Source of the DNA: an uncultured Cohaesibacter sp. | GTDB lineage: Bacteria; Pseudomonadota; Alphaproteobacteria; Rhizobiales; Cohaesibacteraceae | Assembly (NCBI RefSeq): GCF_963662805.1 | Contig: NZ_OY759869.1 | Span: 364,001-428,000, forward strand | Direction: 5' to 3' | Length of the DNA: 64,000 bases | In this document: piece by piece, positions 35,199 to 43,571 of the stretch | How the letters are laid out: each line of letters begins with the position of its first letter | Position numbering within the stretch: position 1 is the first letter of the stretch | Position numbers and translations under genes: made by a program | Notes under the pieces: model-generated | Databases searched by the model: none | What the model saw: the letters and a program-made list of their open reading frames with translations, nothing else | What the model was told of the DNA's origin: nothing

Positions 35199-37136
35199 GT
35201 GTCTGTCAATAGTGAACTCCTTCTCAAGGCGGACGGAATATCTAAGGTATTCGGGTCTTTTGCCGCACTGAAAGGGGTCAGTTTCGAACTCGCTGCCGGA
35301 GAAATACATGCGCTTTTCGGGGCAAATGGTGCTGGCAAATCGACACTGGCAAAAGTAATTTGTGGTCACATCGCACCAACAAAGGGAGCTTTGGAAGCGT
35401 TCGGTGTTCCTGCGAAATTCGCCCGTCCACGGGACGCAATGAATGCCGGCATCGGTATGGTGACGCAGGAAACAAGTCTCGCTGGCGACCTGTCCGTCTG
35501 GGAGAATATCGTCTTGCCGGTCTATGGTGGCAAGAAGAAGCCCCCGCAGGCCACTCTTCGGCGTAAGGCCTTGTCTGCACTCGAGAGCCTCGGCTTTGCG
35601 GATGAAATCGACATTAGTCGGGATTGCAGTGAATTGTCTGCGGCCCATCGACAGCTGGTCGAAATTGCCCGCATCGTTGCACTTGGCAGTCGGGTCATCA
35701 TTCTCGATGAACCAACCGCAGCTCTCAGTCCGGGAGAAAGTGCTCGCCTGTTCAAGGTCATGGATGCTCTGAGGGCGGAAGGTCGGGGACTTATCTTTGT
35801 CTCTCACCGTCTTGAAGAAATCTTTGCGATGACCGACCGGATCACCATCCTCAGGGACGGCCATTCGGTCAAGAGTAACCTTGCAACTGCCGATCTCACC
35901 CAGCCAGAACTAATCAGCCTTATGGTTGGACAAAATCTTGAGGCGCTCACCGCCGAAGCCATTCCGGATACGTCAAGTGAACCCGTTCTGCTGAACTTGC
36001 AAGATGTGCGATCAGCCCCTGAGGTTCAGTCCGCGAGTTTGGAAATCCACGCCGGAGAGATCGTTGGTCTTGGAGGCCTTGTCGGCTCTGGCCGGTCAGA
36101 ACTGGCCGAGGTCTTGCTCGGGTTGAGACCTATGGATGCGGGAACCATTTCCCTACTTGGCAAACCCTACACTCCAACAAACTCCCGAACGGCCCTTATG
36201 TCCGGGCTCGGCTTTCTACCCGAAGATCGCCGACGCCAGAGCATAGTGCCCGACTTTTCCGTGCGCGAAAACATTCTGCTCAATCACCTGAGCAGCCTGG
36301 CCGGGCCGCGCCTGAAATACAGTTCTCGCAATGCCCGCATCAATGAACTGGCCGATCAGATGGGGCTTGCGCGAGACCGCCTGGACGACAGCTCCTTGCT
36401 GAATTTCTCCGGCGGAATGCAGCAGAAGGCGCTTGTCATGCGCGCCCTGTTGCTCAACCCGAAGGTCCTGGTGCTCGACGAGCCGACCAAGGGTGTCGAC
36501 ATCGGGGCGCGCACGACGATCTACAAGATCTTGCGACAACTCGCTGCTGAAGGGGTGGCGATGCTGTTGATCTCCTCCGATTTCGAGGAACTGTTGGCCC
36601 TGTCCCACCGTATCGTGCCCATCAGTGATGGTCAGACCATCGGCAATGTGTCTGCCGCCGAGATCAATGAGGAACAGTTGACACTCATCTGTGCCCCGCG
36701 CAGTTCGCTTGATCGCCAGAAGCAATTGTTGGGGCGCCTAGCCGAACAATTTGGCGTTCAGACCGGATGGCTGCTGCGCGCAGGCGACAATGTGCTTTGT
36801 CTGACGCGGCAGGGAGAGGTTGGCGAACGGGGACTGCCCGAACCGGGAATGGTCATCCCCACCGACGGCACATCCATCAGGCAGGCACTTGGCAGCAAGG
36901 CAGGCGCGCTGTGCAACGAGGAAGGCGACCGGCAGTCGTTGCTGATGACCGTCAACAACAGACGTGGCATCAGAATGGGAACGATCGCCATCCTGTCACG
37001 ATCACATGAAAAGCTGAGCCGAGACGAGATCTTCGCTCGCACGACGTTGGAACTATCGGCCTTCGAGGAGGGGCAATTTCAGCTGGCCTCGGACGAGAAC
37101 GATGAAAAGGCAATTCCGGTTGGAGGCCCTAAATGA
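35199..37136 (+). CDS. Sugar ABC transporter ATP-binding protein with C-terminal GAF-like domain
   Basis: A 645-residue protein, about 140 longer than normal RbsA proteins. Residues 1 to about 500 are a double ATPase: Walker A GANGAGKSTLAKVICG, Walker B VIILDEPTAALSP, then GLGGLVGSGRSELAEVLLG, signature NFSGGMQQKALVMRALL and Walker B VLVLDEPTKGVD. From about residue 505 to 625 (nucleotides near 36710-37070) follows a GAF-like fold pattern: a helix LLGRLAEQFG, strands GWLLRAGDNVLCLTR, VIPTDGTSIRQAL, ALCNEEGDRQSLL and RMGTIAILSRS, then a closing helix. It may sense a ligand and adjust transport or regulation. The GTG at 35199 has GGAGG seven bases upstream. Fusion is a single open frame; the GAF call is by pattern only. 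Confidence 0.85.
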   Translation: MSVNSELLLKADGISKVFGSFAALKGVSFELAAGEIHALFGANGAGKSTLAKVICGHIAPTKGALEAFGVPAKFARPRDAMNAGIGMVTQETSLAGDLSVWENIVLPVYGGKKKPPQATLRRKALSALESLGFADEIDISRDCSELSAAHRQLVEIARIVALGSRVIILDEPTAALSPGESARLFKVMDALRAEGRGLIFVSHRLEEIFAMTDRITILRDGHSVKSNLATADLTQPELISLMVGQNLEALTAEAIPDTSSEPVLLNLQDVRSAPEVQSASLEIHAGEIVGLGGLVGSGRSELAEVLLGLRPMDAGTISLLGKPYTPTNSRTALMSGLGFLPEDRRRQSIVPDFSVRENILLNHLSSLAGPRLKYSSRNARINELADQMGLARDRLDDSSLLNFSGGMQQKALVMRALLLNPKVLVLDEPTKGVDIGARTTIYKILRQLAAEGVAMLLISSDFEELLALSHRIVPISDGQTIGNVSAAEINEEQLTLICAPRSSLDRQKQLLGRLAEQFGVQTGWLLRAGDNVLCLTRQGEVGERGLPEPGMVIPTDGTSIRQALGSKAGALCNEEGDRQSLLMTVNNRRGIRMGTIAILSRSHEKLSRDEIFARTTLELSAFEEGQFQLASDENDEKAIPVGGPK

Positions 37137-38083
37137 CACAGGTTTTTGCAAAATATTCTAACATTCTGGAAGTGCGGATGGCGGGCCTGACCCTGATGAT
37201 CGGTATCGCTTTGTCTCTGGCGTCTCCCCATTTTCTGACAACGGCCAATCTGTTCAACCTGATGGACCAGTCGGTGGTGACCGGGATTGTTGCGATCGGG
37301 ATGACCTTTGTGATCCTGACGGGGGGCATTGATCTGTCGGTGGGGTCGGTCATCGGTGTTACGGGGATCTTGTTGGGGCTGGCTATGCGCGAAGTCCCGA
37401 TCCCGCTGGCGATCGCATTTGCAGTCATGGCAGGAGCCTTCATCGGGTCGATTTCGGGCATTTTGGTCGCGGTCTTCGGTCTAGCCCCCTTCGTGGTGAC
37501 ATTGGGCTCCATGGCCATATGCCGAAGCCTTGCCTATGTGTTTTCCAACCAGCGCACCATTTCAGACGTGCCCGACGCGCTGTCGGGACTGGTCTACGAC
37601 AGCCTGTTCGGTCTGCAAATGAATGTCCTCATTCTGATCGTCCTTTATGTCGTCGCCTGGATCTATCTCACCCATTCCAAAGGCGGCAGAACGATTTATG
37701 CGATCGGCTCCAACAAGGAGGCCGCGCGGATATCTGGCCTGAATGTGCGGCTCTACAGCATCCTGCCATATGTGGTGTCGGGTGCACTTTGCGCAGTGGC
37801 AGTGACGCTCATCGCCGCGCAGATCGGCTCCATCGACCCTCTTGCGGGCAACGCCATGGAGCTCGATGCAATCGCCGCAGTCGTCATCGGGGGGGCAAGC
37901 CTGTTTGGTGGTCGCGGTTCCATCGTGGGAACCCTGTTCGGGGTCCTCATCATGGTGATGATCCGCAACGGAATGAACCTGCTCGGCGTTTCGCCATTCT
38001 GGCAGGGCACAGCCATTGGCACGATCATCATTGCAGCAGTTCTTGCTGAAAGGCTCCTTTCGGGGCGCTCAAGACATCATTGA
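37133..38083 (+). CDS. Sugar ABC transporter permease (RbsC type), second system
   Basis: A 316-residue permease with family motifs VILTGGIDLSVGSVIGVTGI and AAVVIGGASLFGGRGSIVGTL and about nine hydrophobic segments. It is ATGA-coupled to the ATPase. Only one permease gene is present, so the channel should be a homodimer, unlike the two-permease system at 30008-31932. Confidence 0.93.
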   Translation: MTQVFAKYSNILEVRMAGLTLMIGIALSLASPHFLTTANLFNLMDQSVVTGIVAIGMTFVILTGGIDLSVGSVIGVTGILLGLAMREVPIPLAIAFAVMAGAFIGSISGILVAVFGLAPFVVTLGSMAICRSLAYVFSNQRTISDVPDALSGLVYDSLFGLQMNVLILIVLYVVAWIYLTHSKGGRTIYAIGSNKEAARISGLNVRLYSILPYVVSGALCAVAVTLIAAQIGSIDPLAGNAMELDAIAAVVIGGASLFGGRGSIVGTLFGVLIMVMIRNGMNLLGVSPFWQGTAIGTIIIAAVLAERLLSGRSRHH

Positions 38084-38095
38084 GGGAGGAAAGTC

Positions 38096-39004
38096 ATGTT
38101 TCTCGATCATCTGGAGATAATCGATCCCGCATTCAAAAAGCTCATTCTGATGAATACGCATCTGGAGAGGCTGTGGCAGGGTGCACGCTGGATGGAAGGA
38201 CCAGCCTGGTTCGGTGCCGGACGGTATCTGGTCTTCTCGGACATCCCCAATTGTCGGATGATGCGTTATGACGACACGGATGGATCAGTGTCTGAATTCC
38301 GCAATCCATCCAACAATTCCAACGGCAACACCATGGATCGTCAGGGACGATTGATCACATGCGAGCATCTTGGGCGGCGCGTGGTGAGAACCGAATATGA
38401 CGGCAGCCTCACCGTACTGGCCGACAATTTTGAAGGCAAAAGGTTCAATTCACCCAACGACGTCATTGTCGACACAACGGGAGCAATCTGGTTCACAGAT
38501 CCCTCCTATGGTATCGATTGGGAATATGAAGGGGCCAAGCTCGACCATGAGGTCGGATCGAACAATGTCTATCGGATTGATCCGGCATCCGGAAAACTCG
38601 AATTGATCGCAGACGATTTCGTTCAGCCCAACGGGCTGGCCTTCTCGCCGGATGAGACGATCCTCTACATCGCCGACACTGGCGCAACCCACGTCGATGG
38701 CGGGCCGGCTCATATCCGTAAATTCAAGGTGGAAGGCTCGAGACTGAGCGGTGGCGAAGTGTTCGCGACCTGCACTGCAGGCCTCTTCGATGGTTTCCGT
38801 GTGGATCATCATGGCAACATTTGGTCAAGCTCGGCCGAAGGGGTCCATTGCCTGTCACCGGAAGGCAAGCTGATTGGCAAGATCAAGGTGCCGGAAGTGG
38901 TTTCCAACGTGTGCTTCGGTGGACCAAAACGAAACCGCTTGTTTATCTGCGGGACCACTAGTCTCTATGCGACGTTCCTCAACACCAAAGGGGCAACAAT
39001 CTAA
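38096..39004 (+). CDS. SMP-30/gluconolactonase-family lactonase, second copy
   Basis: A 302-residue lactonase paralogous to 31929-32882. Metal-site segments: E in WMEGPAW, N in RFNSPNDVIV, D in LYIADTG and DGFRVDHHGNIWSS. GGAGGAAAG precedes the ATG. It ends the second sugar ABC operon, 12 bases after the permease. Expected role: opening a sugar lactone to give an aldonate, perhaps erythronate-like given the DenD-type dehydrogenase nearby. Confidence 0.9.
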   Translation: MFLDHLEIIDPAFKKLILMNTHLERLWQGARWMEGPAWFGAGRYLVFSDIPNCRMMRYDDTDGSVSEFRNPSNNSNGNTMDRQGRLITCEHLGRRVVRTEYDGSLTVLADNFEGKRFNSPNDVIVDTTGAIWFTDPSYGIDWEYEGAKLDHEVGSNNVYRIDPASGKLELIADDFVQPNGLAFSPDETILYIADTGATHVDGGPAHIRKFKVEGSRLSGGEVFATCTAGLFDGFRVDHHGNIWSSSAEGVHCLSPEGKLIGKIKVPEVVSNVCFGGPKRNRLFICGTTSLYATFLNTKGATI

Positions 39005-39077
39005 GGCCGTACTGCAGAATATCGCTTGATTGATCTGAACAGATGTTCCGAGAATGACTCCAACCTGCAAAGTCGCG

Positions 39078-39106
39078 AAGGCCGCCTTGTCTGAAAGGCG
39101 GCCTTT
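39078..39106 (+). terminator. Likely terminator after second lactonase gene
   Basis: Perfect 11-base stem AAGGCCGCCTT / AAGGCGGCCTT with a six-base loop, but only a short T stretch after it. The lactonase and GntR genes converge here. Confidence 0.65.
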
Positions 39107-39184
39107 GTCTGCAAGCTAGGCGGGTCGAGACAGGTCTGCGGACGACAATCAAAAGTTCAGGACAATGGGAAGAGATCCACACAA

Positions 39185-39922
39185 TCAAGTGTCTGATTTC
39201 TTCTTTCTGCCTTTTCCCTTTGCCGCTTCCGCTTCCAAGCGAAGTCGGGCGTGGTTGGCCTTGCCCGTCATGAGGTGGGTTGTCAGTGCCTCCGACAAGC
39301 GGGAGGCATCCCGCGCAAGGACTGCTTCCATGATCTCCTCATGCTCGGCCATTGTCGTATCGCGCCAGCGCATGTGCTCCGATGACATGTAACGGGCGCG
39401 GAACAAGGCGGCATTGTATTGGCGGTGCGTTTCCGAAAGCGCCGTATTGTCTGCAAACTGAACAAGGGTGGTATGATATTCCATGTCGAGCCGGAAGAAT
39501 TTCATGGAGTCTTTACCGGTCGATAGCTTGATGAGCTGCTTATGAATCGCTGCCAACCGGTCAACTTTCTCGTTCGTCGCGCGTTGAATGAGCAGCTTAC
39601 CAGCCAGCGCTTCAAGGGCAGCCTGTACGTCGAAGAGATCATTGATGGAGTCTGTCGATGGATCGGCGACCCGTGGTCGGCGATTGGGAAGGATTTCGAT
39701 CAGCTTTTCGGCGGCCAATTCCCTGATGGCTTCACGCAAGGGCGTGCGCGAGATTTGCAGTTTGTCTGAGAGCTCACGTTCAGACAGCGCCTGACCTGGT
39801 GGTAGTTTCCCAATCAGGACCAGATCTCGCAGACGCTCCGTCGCAATTTCTGCAAGAGAAATGCGTTTTACTGACATTTCGTCGTCAAGTTGTGACAGCT
39901 CAACCTTGTCTTTTCGATTCAT
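39185..39922 (-). CDS. GntR-family (FCD domain) transcriptional regulator
   Basis: A 245-residue GntR regulator. The winged helix spans about residues 20-85 (EIATERLRDLVLIGKLPPGQALSERELSDKL in pattern, SRTPLREAIRELAAEKLI). The FCD part follows, and the tail is very basic (KGRGRKKK-like, ending AAKGKGRKKKSDT). It lies between the second sugar ABC operon and the denD-type gene, and a shared motif (TTTGGTATAC) occurs upstream of both. It probably represses both units. Confidence 0.9.
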   Translation of the reverse strand: MNRKDKVELSQLDDEMSVKRISLAEIATERLRDLVLIGKLPPGQALSERELSDKLQISRTPLREAIRELAAEKLIEILPNRRPRVADPSTDSINDLFDVQAALEALAGKLLIQRATNEKVDRLAAIHKQLIKLSTGKDSMKFFRLDMEYHTTLVQFADNTALSETHRQYNAALFRARYMSSEHMRWRDTTMAEHEEIMEAVLARDASRLSEALTTHLMTGKANHARLRLEAEAAKGKGRKKKSDT

Positions 39923-40396
39923 CGTCCGGTCCCTATTTGGGCTGCATGTTAGGGTATGTTGAAGTCAATCAAAACACAAAATTACAAACAGCGCCATAAT
40001 GACATATGGTATTTGGTATACATTTTTATTGAACCGCGTGCCAAGACATGACATAGTTTCGACGTTGGTTGTACGACCGCAATCCTTGTGATGTGTACAG
40101 CGTAAATGAAAAGGCTCGTAGCTGACGGGAGGAGGTGCATCGTGTTGCAATATTCGCCAGCTCCAGGCGATTTTGATCAGCCAGTCCGTCCTGTCGCGAA
40201 TGTCGTCAGCCTTGTGAGTGAACACCCTAGGGTTGTATTTTGTCGCGATGAGGCTCGGCGGACCATTCGATGACGGAGCACGCAGAATTTGCCTTGATCC
40301 GCGGCCGGAGCGACAGAGAAGGCCGCGCGAGAACAGTGCCCGAGATACGGAATAGAAGATTGGCACCTGTCGGTGCCCATTAGGGAGAAGAAACGC
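39923..40396. promoter_or_regulatory. Divergent promoter region of the GntR and denD-type genes
   Basis: About 474 bases without a supported gene. The motif ATTTGGTATACATTT at 40010-40024 repeats the half-site found at 33976-33991, and a flanking partial copy (ATATGGTATT) lies next to it. The right end has a ribosome site (GGGAGAAG) for the denD-type gene. The middle part (40030-40370) shows nothing recognisable. Confidence 0.55.
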
Positions 40397-41386
40397 ATGA
40401 AAGTACTTGTCATTGGTGCCGCAGGTATGGTTGGTCGCAAATTGTCAGATCGGATTGCTGAGGTGCCCGAGATATTGGGTGGCTCCATCGAGAAACTGAC
40501 CCTTGTTGATGTGATCAAGCCGACGGCTCCTCAGAAGCTTGCCGCGATTAGCGAATGTCAGGCGATCGACCTCCGGCAGCTCGGAGTGGCCGAGACTCTG
40601 ATTGCTGACCGGCCGGACTTGATCATCCATCTGGCCGCCGTTGTTTCGGGCGAGGCCGAAGCCGATTTTGACAAGGGATATGACGTCAACCTCAAAGGGA
40701 GCTATGCGCTTTTGGAGGCGGTTCGCGCCGAAGGCGCAAAGGAGCCTTACAAACCACGGTTCCTGTTCGCCTCCTCCATCGCGGTGTTCGGCGCTCCTTT
40801 CCCGGAAAAGATCGGCGACGAGTTCTTCACCACCCCATTGACCAGCTATGGCACCCAAAAGGCGATTATCGAACTCTTACTGGCGGACTACAGCCGCAGG
40901 AACATCCTCGACGGGATCGGCATTCGTCTGCCGACGATTTGCATTCGCCCCGGAAAACCCAACGCTGCCGCCTCGGGCTTTTTCTCCAACATTTTGCGCG
41001 AACCACTATCCGGTGTTGAGGCTGTACTTCCCGTTGAAGACCATGTGCGGCACTGGTTCGCCAGCCCCCGCGCTGCTGTTGGCTTTTTCACCCACGCTGC
41101 GACCCTTGATCTGGAGAAAGTCGGCCCCCGACGCAATCTGATGATGCCAGGTCTTTCCGCAACTGTCGGAGATGAAATCGCAGCTCTCGAGCGCATTGCC
41201 GGACCTAAAATCACGGGCCTTATCCGTCGTGAACCGGACGAAACCATTCGCGGTATTGTAGATGGTTGGGCGCGTGACTTCAGCGTCAAGCGTGCCCTGG
41301 AGCTCGGGTTCACGGCCGAGAAGACTTTTGACGAAATCATCAAGATCCATATCGATGATGAACTTGGCGGAAAAATTGGAGGCTGA
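40397..41386 (+). CDS. denD: NAD-dependent epimerase/dehydratase-fold protein, D-erythronate dehydrogenase (DenD) type
   Basis: A 329-residue extended short-chain dehydrogenase. The NAD loop is VIGAAGMVGRKL (residues 4-15), and the active site has YGTQK at about 153-157 with the catalytic serine near FASSIAVFG. Sequence style (FDKGYDVNLKGSYALLEAVR, RLPTICIRPGKPNAAASGFFSNILREPL) matches DenD proteins, which oxidise D-erythronate to the 2-keto acid before isomerisation, phosphorylation by a DUF1537 kinase and decarboxylation. The ATG at 40397 follows GGGAGAAGAAA. The kinase and aldolase genes usually found beside it are absent, though a kinase remnant lies 7 kb to the left. Confidence 0.8.
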   Translation: MKVLVIGAAGMVGRKLSDRIAEVPEILGGSIEKLTLVDVIKPTAPQKLAAISECQAIDLRQLGVAETLIADRPDLIIHLAAVVSGEAEADFDKGYDVNLKGSYALLEAVRAEGAKEPYKPRFLFASSIAVFGAPFPEKIGDEFFTTPLTSYGTQKAIIELLLADYSRRNILDGIGIRLPTICIRPGKPNAAASGFFSNILREPLSGVEAVLPVEDHVRHWFASPRAAVGFFTHAATLDLEKVGPRRNLMMPGLSATVGDEIAALERIAGPKITGLIRREPDETIRGIVDGWARDFSVKRALELGFTAEKTFDEIIKIHIDDELGGKIGG

Positions 41387-41390
41387 TTCC

Positions 41391-42320
41391 ATGAGCGACT
41401 TCAGATGGAGCAACGAGGATTGGCCCATAGCCTCCGCGATGATCCCCTTCCCCAACACGCTGCGCGACGGAAGCCCCGTTCAGGATGCCCCAGCCGAAGA
41501 ATGGGCAAAGATCCTGACTGACGTGTCCGATGCCGGATTCACCGAACTGGACCCCACGGACTCCTGGCTCCGCATATCTGATCTGGAACCGTCCCGGCTG
41601 GATGAATTCCTTTCGGTCTGCCAGTCTTTGGGATTGACCATTCCCGCCATTTCGACCGCGCGACGCAGCGTGATAGACCCCGAGATAGGGGATGAAAATC
41701 TGGCCTACTGCCACCGGGTGATCGATACGGCGGCCAAGATCGGAGCGGAATCGGTCTGTTTTGGCCTCTTTGGCGCCCTGACCGCAGAGCAGCAGAAAGC
41801 ACTCTGGTTCTGGACGGTTGATGGCGTCAAGAACCCGGACGATCCGGCAGTCTACGCCAAGGCCGTCGCGCGCATTCAGGAACTCGGGCGCCATGCTGCC
41901 GAGCAGAAGATCGAGGTATCCCTCGAAATGTATGAGGACACCTATATCGGTACTGCAGATGGAGCCGTTCAGTTCATCGAGACGGTCGACATGGCCAACG
42001 TCGGTCTGAATGCCGACATTGGCAATCTGGTTCGCCTGCATCGCCCGGTTGAGCATTGGCAGGACATGATGGCCAAGATTGCGCCCTTCCTCAAATACTG
42101 GCACGTCAAGAACTACACTCGTGTTGAGGATCCCATCACCGGCGCAGTCATCACCCATCCCGCACCAATGGAGTCGGGCATCATCAACTACCGTGCTGCG
42201 ATCCGGATGGCTCTTGAATTCGGCTATTCAAGTGCGTTTCTGTGCGAGCATTACGGCGGCGATGGCTTGTCCGTGATGGCATCCAGCCGGGAGTATCTCA
42301 GGCGGATTCTTCCGAAGTAG
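41391..42320 (+). CDS. TIM-barrel sugar phosphate isomerase/epimerase-like protein
   Basis: A 309-residue AP-endonuclease-2-like TIM barrel. Candidate metal ligands are E in SLEMYED, D in LNADIGN, H in KYWHVKNY and E in LCEHYGGD, in the right order along the chain. The ATG at 41391 follows TTGGAGG and is five bases after the denD-type stop. Members isomerise keto sugars or keto acids, so it could convert the 2-keto product of the dehydrogenase to the 3-keto acid, the step done by OtnI in known pathways. It is longer than OtnI and not obviously an orthologue. Confidence 0.8.
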   Translation: MSDFRWSNEDWPIASAMIPFPNTLRDGSPVQDAPAEEWAKILTDVSDAGFTELDPTDSWLRISDLEPSRLDEFLSVCQSLGLTIPAISTARRSVIDPEIGDENLAYCHRVIDTAAKIGAESVCFGLFGALTAEQQKALWFWTVDGVKNPDDPAVYAKAVARIQELGRHAAEQKIEVSLEMYEDTYIGTADGAVQFIETVDMANVGLNADIGNLVRLHRPVEHWQDMMAKIAPFLKYWHVKNYTRVEDPITGAVITHPAPMESGIINYRAAIRMALEFGYSSAFLCEHYGGDGLSVMASSREYLRRILPK

Positions 42321-42614
42321 CTTCATACTTCAAAGTTGCATTTGACAAGGACAGCGGCCCGCTTATTTGAAGCGTGGCCGACTTATGCTCCGCCCCGCTT
42401 TCAGGGTTTACTCCGCCGGTGACATGCAAAATAAGGGCTCGACCCAAACGGCATTCTTTTCAGATGCCTGTCGATTTCCGTTGAGAAGTGACCCGCCTTT
42501 GATTTGTTTCTTCGCTTTGTGAGAAGATCAAACTCTGTCAACTGAAGTAGTCCCAGAAATCTGATCGCTGGACTAAGGTGTGTCCTAGAGCTTTGAATTG
42601 ATACGAACAGGGCG
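42321..42614. other. Intergenic region, nothing recognised
   Basis: Nearly 300 bases after the TIM-barrel gene with no gene, terminator or repeat that could be supported. It leads into transposase remnants. Confidence 0.4.
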
Positions 42615-42780
42615 AAACACCGGAACTATATTGATCAATTTAAAGCCAAAGTGGCTTTGGAGGTATTGCGTAGTGATACAGTCGCGCTGGGGATAGCCGC
42701 GAAACATCTGTTGCACCCAAATTAGGTCAGCACATGGAAGGGGCAAACGAATGATGAGATGGCTAAAAATTTGCAAAACT
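42615..42780 (+). pseudogene. Remnant of an IS3-family OrfA transposase
   Basis: Translation gives KHRNYIDQFKAKVALEVL, then SDTVALGIAAKHLLHPN, an in-frame TAG at 42723-42725, and VSTWKGQ. The pattern QFKAKVALE...LHPNQVSTWK is the helix-turn-helix of IS3-type OrfA proteins. The start, the rest of OrfA and all of OrfB are missing, and no inverted repeats were found. It marks an old insertion at the boundary between the acid-sugar and the deaminase regions. Confidence 0.75.
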
Positions 42781-42990
42781 CTTCCCTGCGTCCCTTATCC
42801 CTGAGCGCTGCCTCCGATATCGATCACGCGTTCATTCAGACGTGCGACGAGTTCCTCTGAGATCCACTGCCGTTTAGTCATCGATTAGCAAATTCAATGA
42901 TCGTGTTGCGATGTTTTTCAGGGCGCCCTTCCATTAGGCGTTCGATCTCGGGGGAAATACCGTTCTGTGTTTGCTGTCGGTTGCCAAATT
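42780..42990 (-). other. Two short coupled coding fragments of unknown origin
   Basis: On the minus strand an open stretch reads NGISPEIERLMEGRPEKH and ends at 42878. The next ATG at 42881 overlaps its stop as ATGA and reads MTKRQWISEELVARLNERVI before the frame fades. The overlap suggests that both were once real, coupled genes. Neither fragment is recognised. Confidence 0.35.
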
Positions 42991-43073
42991 GAAAAGAGTT
43001 ACTTCTCGATGCTTCTTAATTGCGAGCGCATCTGAGGATCCACCCAACTATGGCTATTGTAAAACTCTGTGTT

Positions 43074-43571
43074 TCATGTCGTTGCCTTTGCTAGGTGCGC
43101 CCATTCTTTTAGGATGGCTTCGGCATCCCGCTCCAGATGTTGCTCTGACGGCATGATGCGCTCGGACACCGCATGCCCGCATTCATGGGTCAGGCGGTCA
43201 ACGTCGATGGGAAAGCGGGCCTTTTCCGGCAGTCCGCCAATGGCCGCTCCGGCCTGATCCATGTCCGCCGCATAATAGAGCGCCGTGATCCCGGCGATAT
43301 TCATCGCGGCAACACAGAGCGCACAAGGCTCGCAACTGGAGTAGAGCTCGCAACCGCGCAGGTCGACCGTCCCGAGCCTACGACAGGCATCACGGATTGC
43401 CTCCGTTTCGCCATGCGAAGTGGGATCGTGATTCATCACGGATTGGTTGATACCCTCACCCACGATCTCTCCGTCTTTGACGACGACCGCACCAAACGGT
43501 TCAGTGCCTCTTGTCTCCAGTGCCTGCTTTGAAAGCTCGATGGCACGGCGCAGGAATTTTTCCTCATACAT
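43074..43571 (-). CDS. Nucleoside/nucleobase deaminase (CDA fold, guanine deaminase-like)
   Basis: A 165-residue cytidine deaminase-like zinc enzyme. Zinc ligands are H in HGETEA (residues about 65-70) with the proton-shuttling glutamate, and the two cysteines of CEPCALC near 95. The C-terminal part (HECGHAVSERIMPSEQHLERDA) resembles guanine deaminase/TadA relatives. The ATG at 43571 overlaps the end of the DppF-type ATPase gene. As last gene of an operon with a Dpp-type transporter and two amidohydrolases it probably deaminates a heterocyclic amine. The substrate could be guanine, a pterin or a related ring. Confidence 0.88.
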   Translation of the reverse strand: MYEEKFLRRAIELSKQALETRGTEPFGAVVVKDGEIVGEGINQSVMNHDPTSHGETEAIRDACRRLGTVDLRGCELYSSCEPCALCVAAMNIAGITALYYAADMDQAGAAIGGLPEKARFPIDVDRLTHECGHAVSERIMPSEQHLERDAEAILKEWAHLAKATT

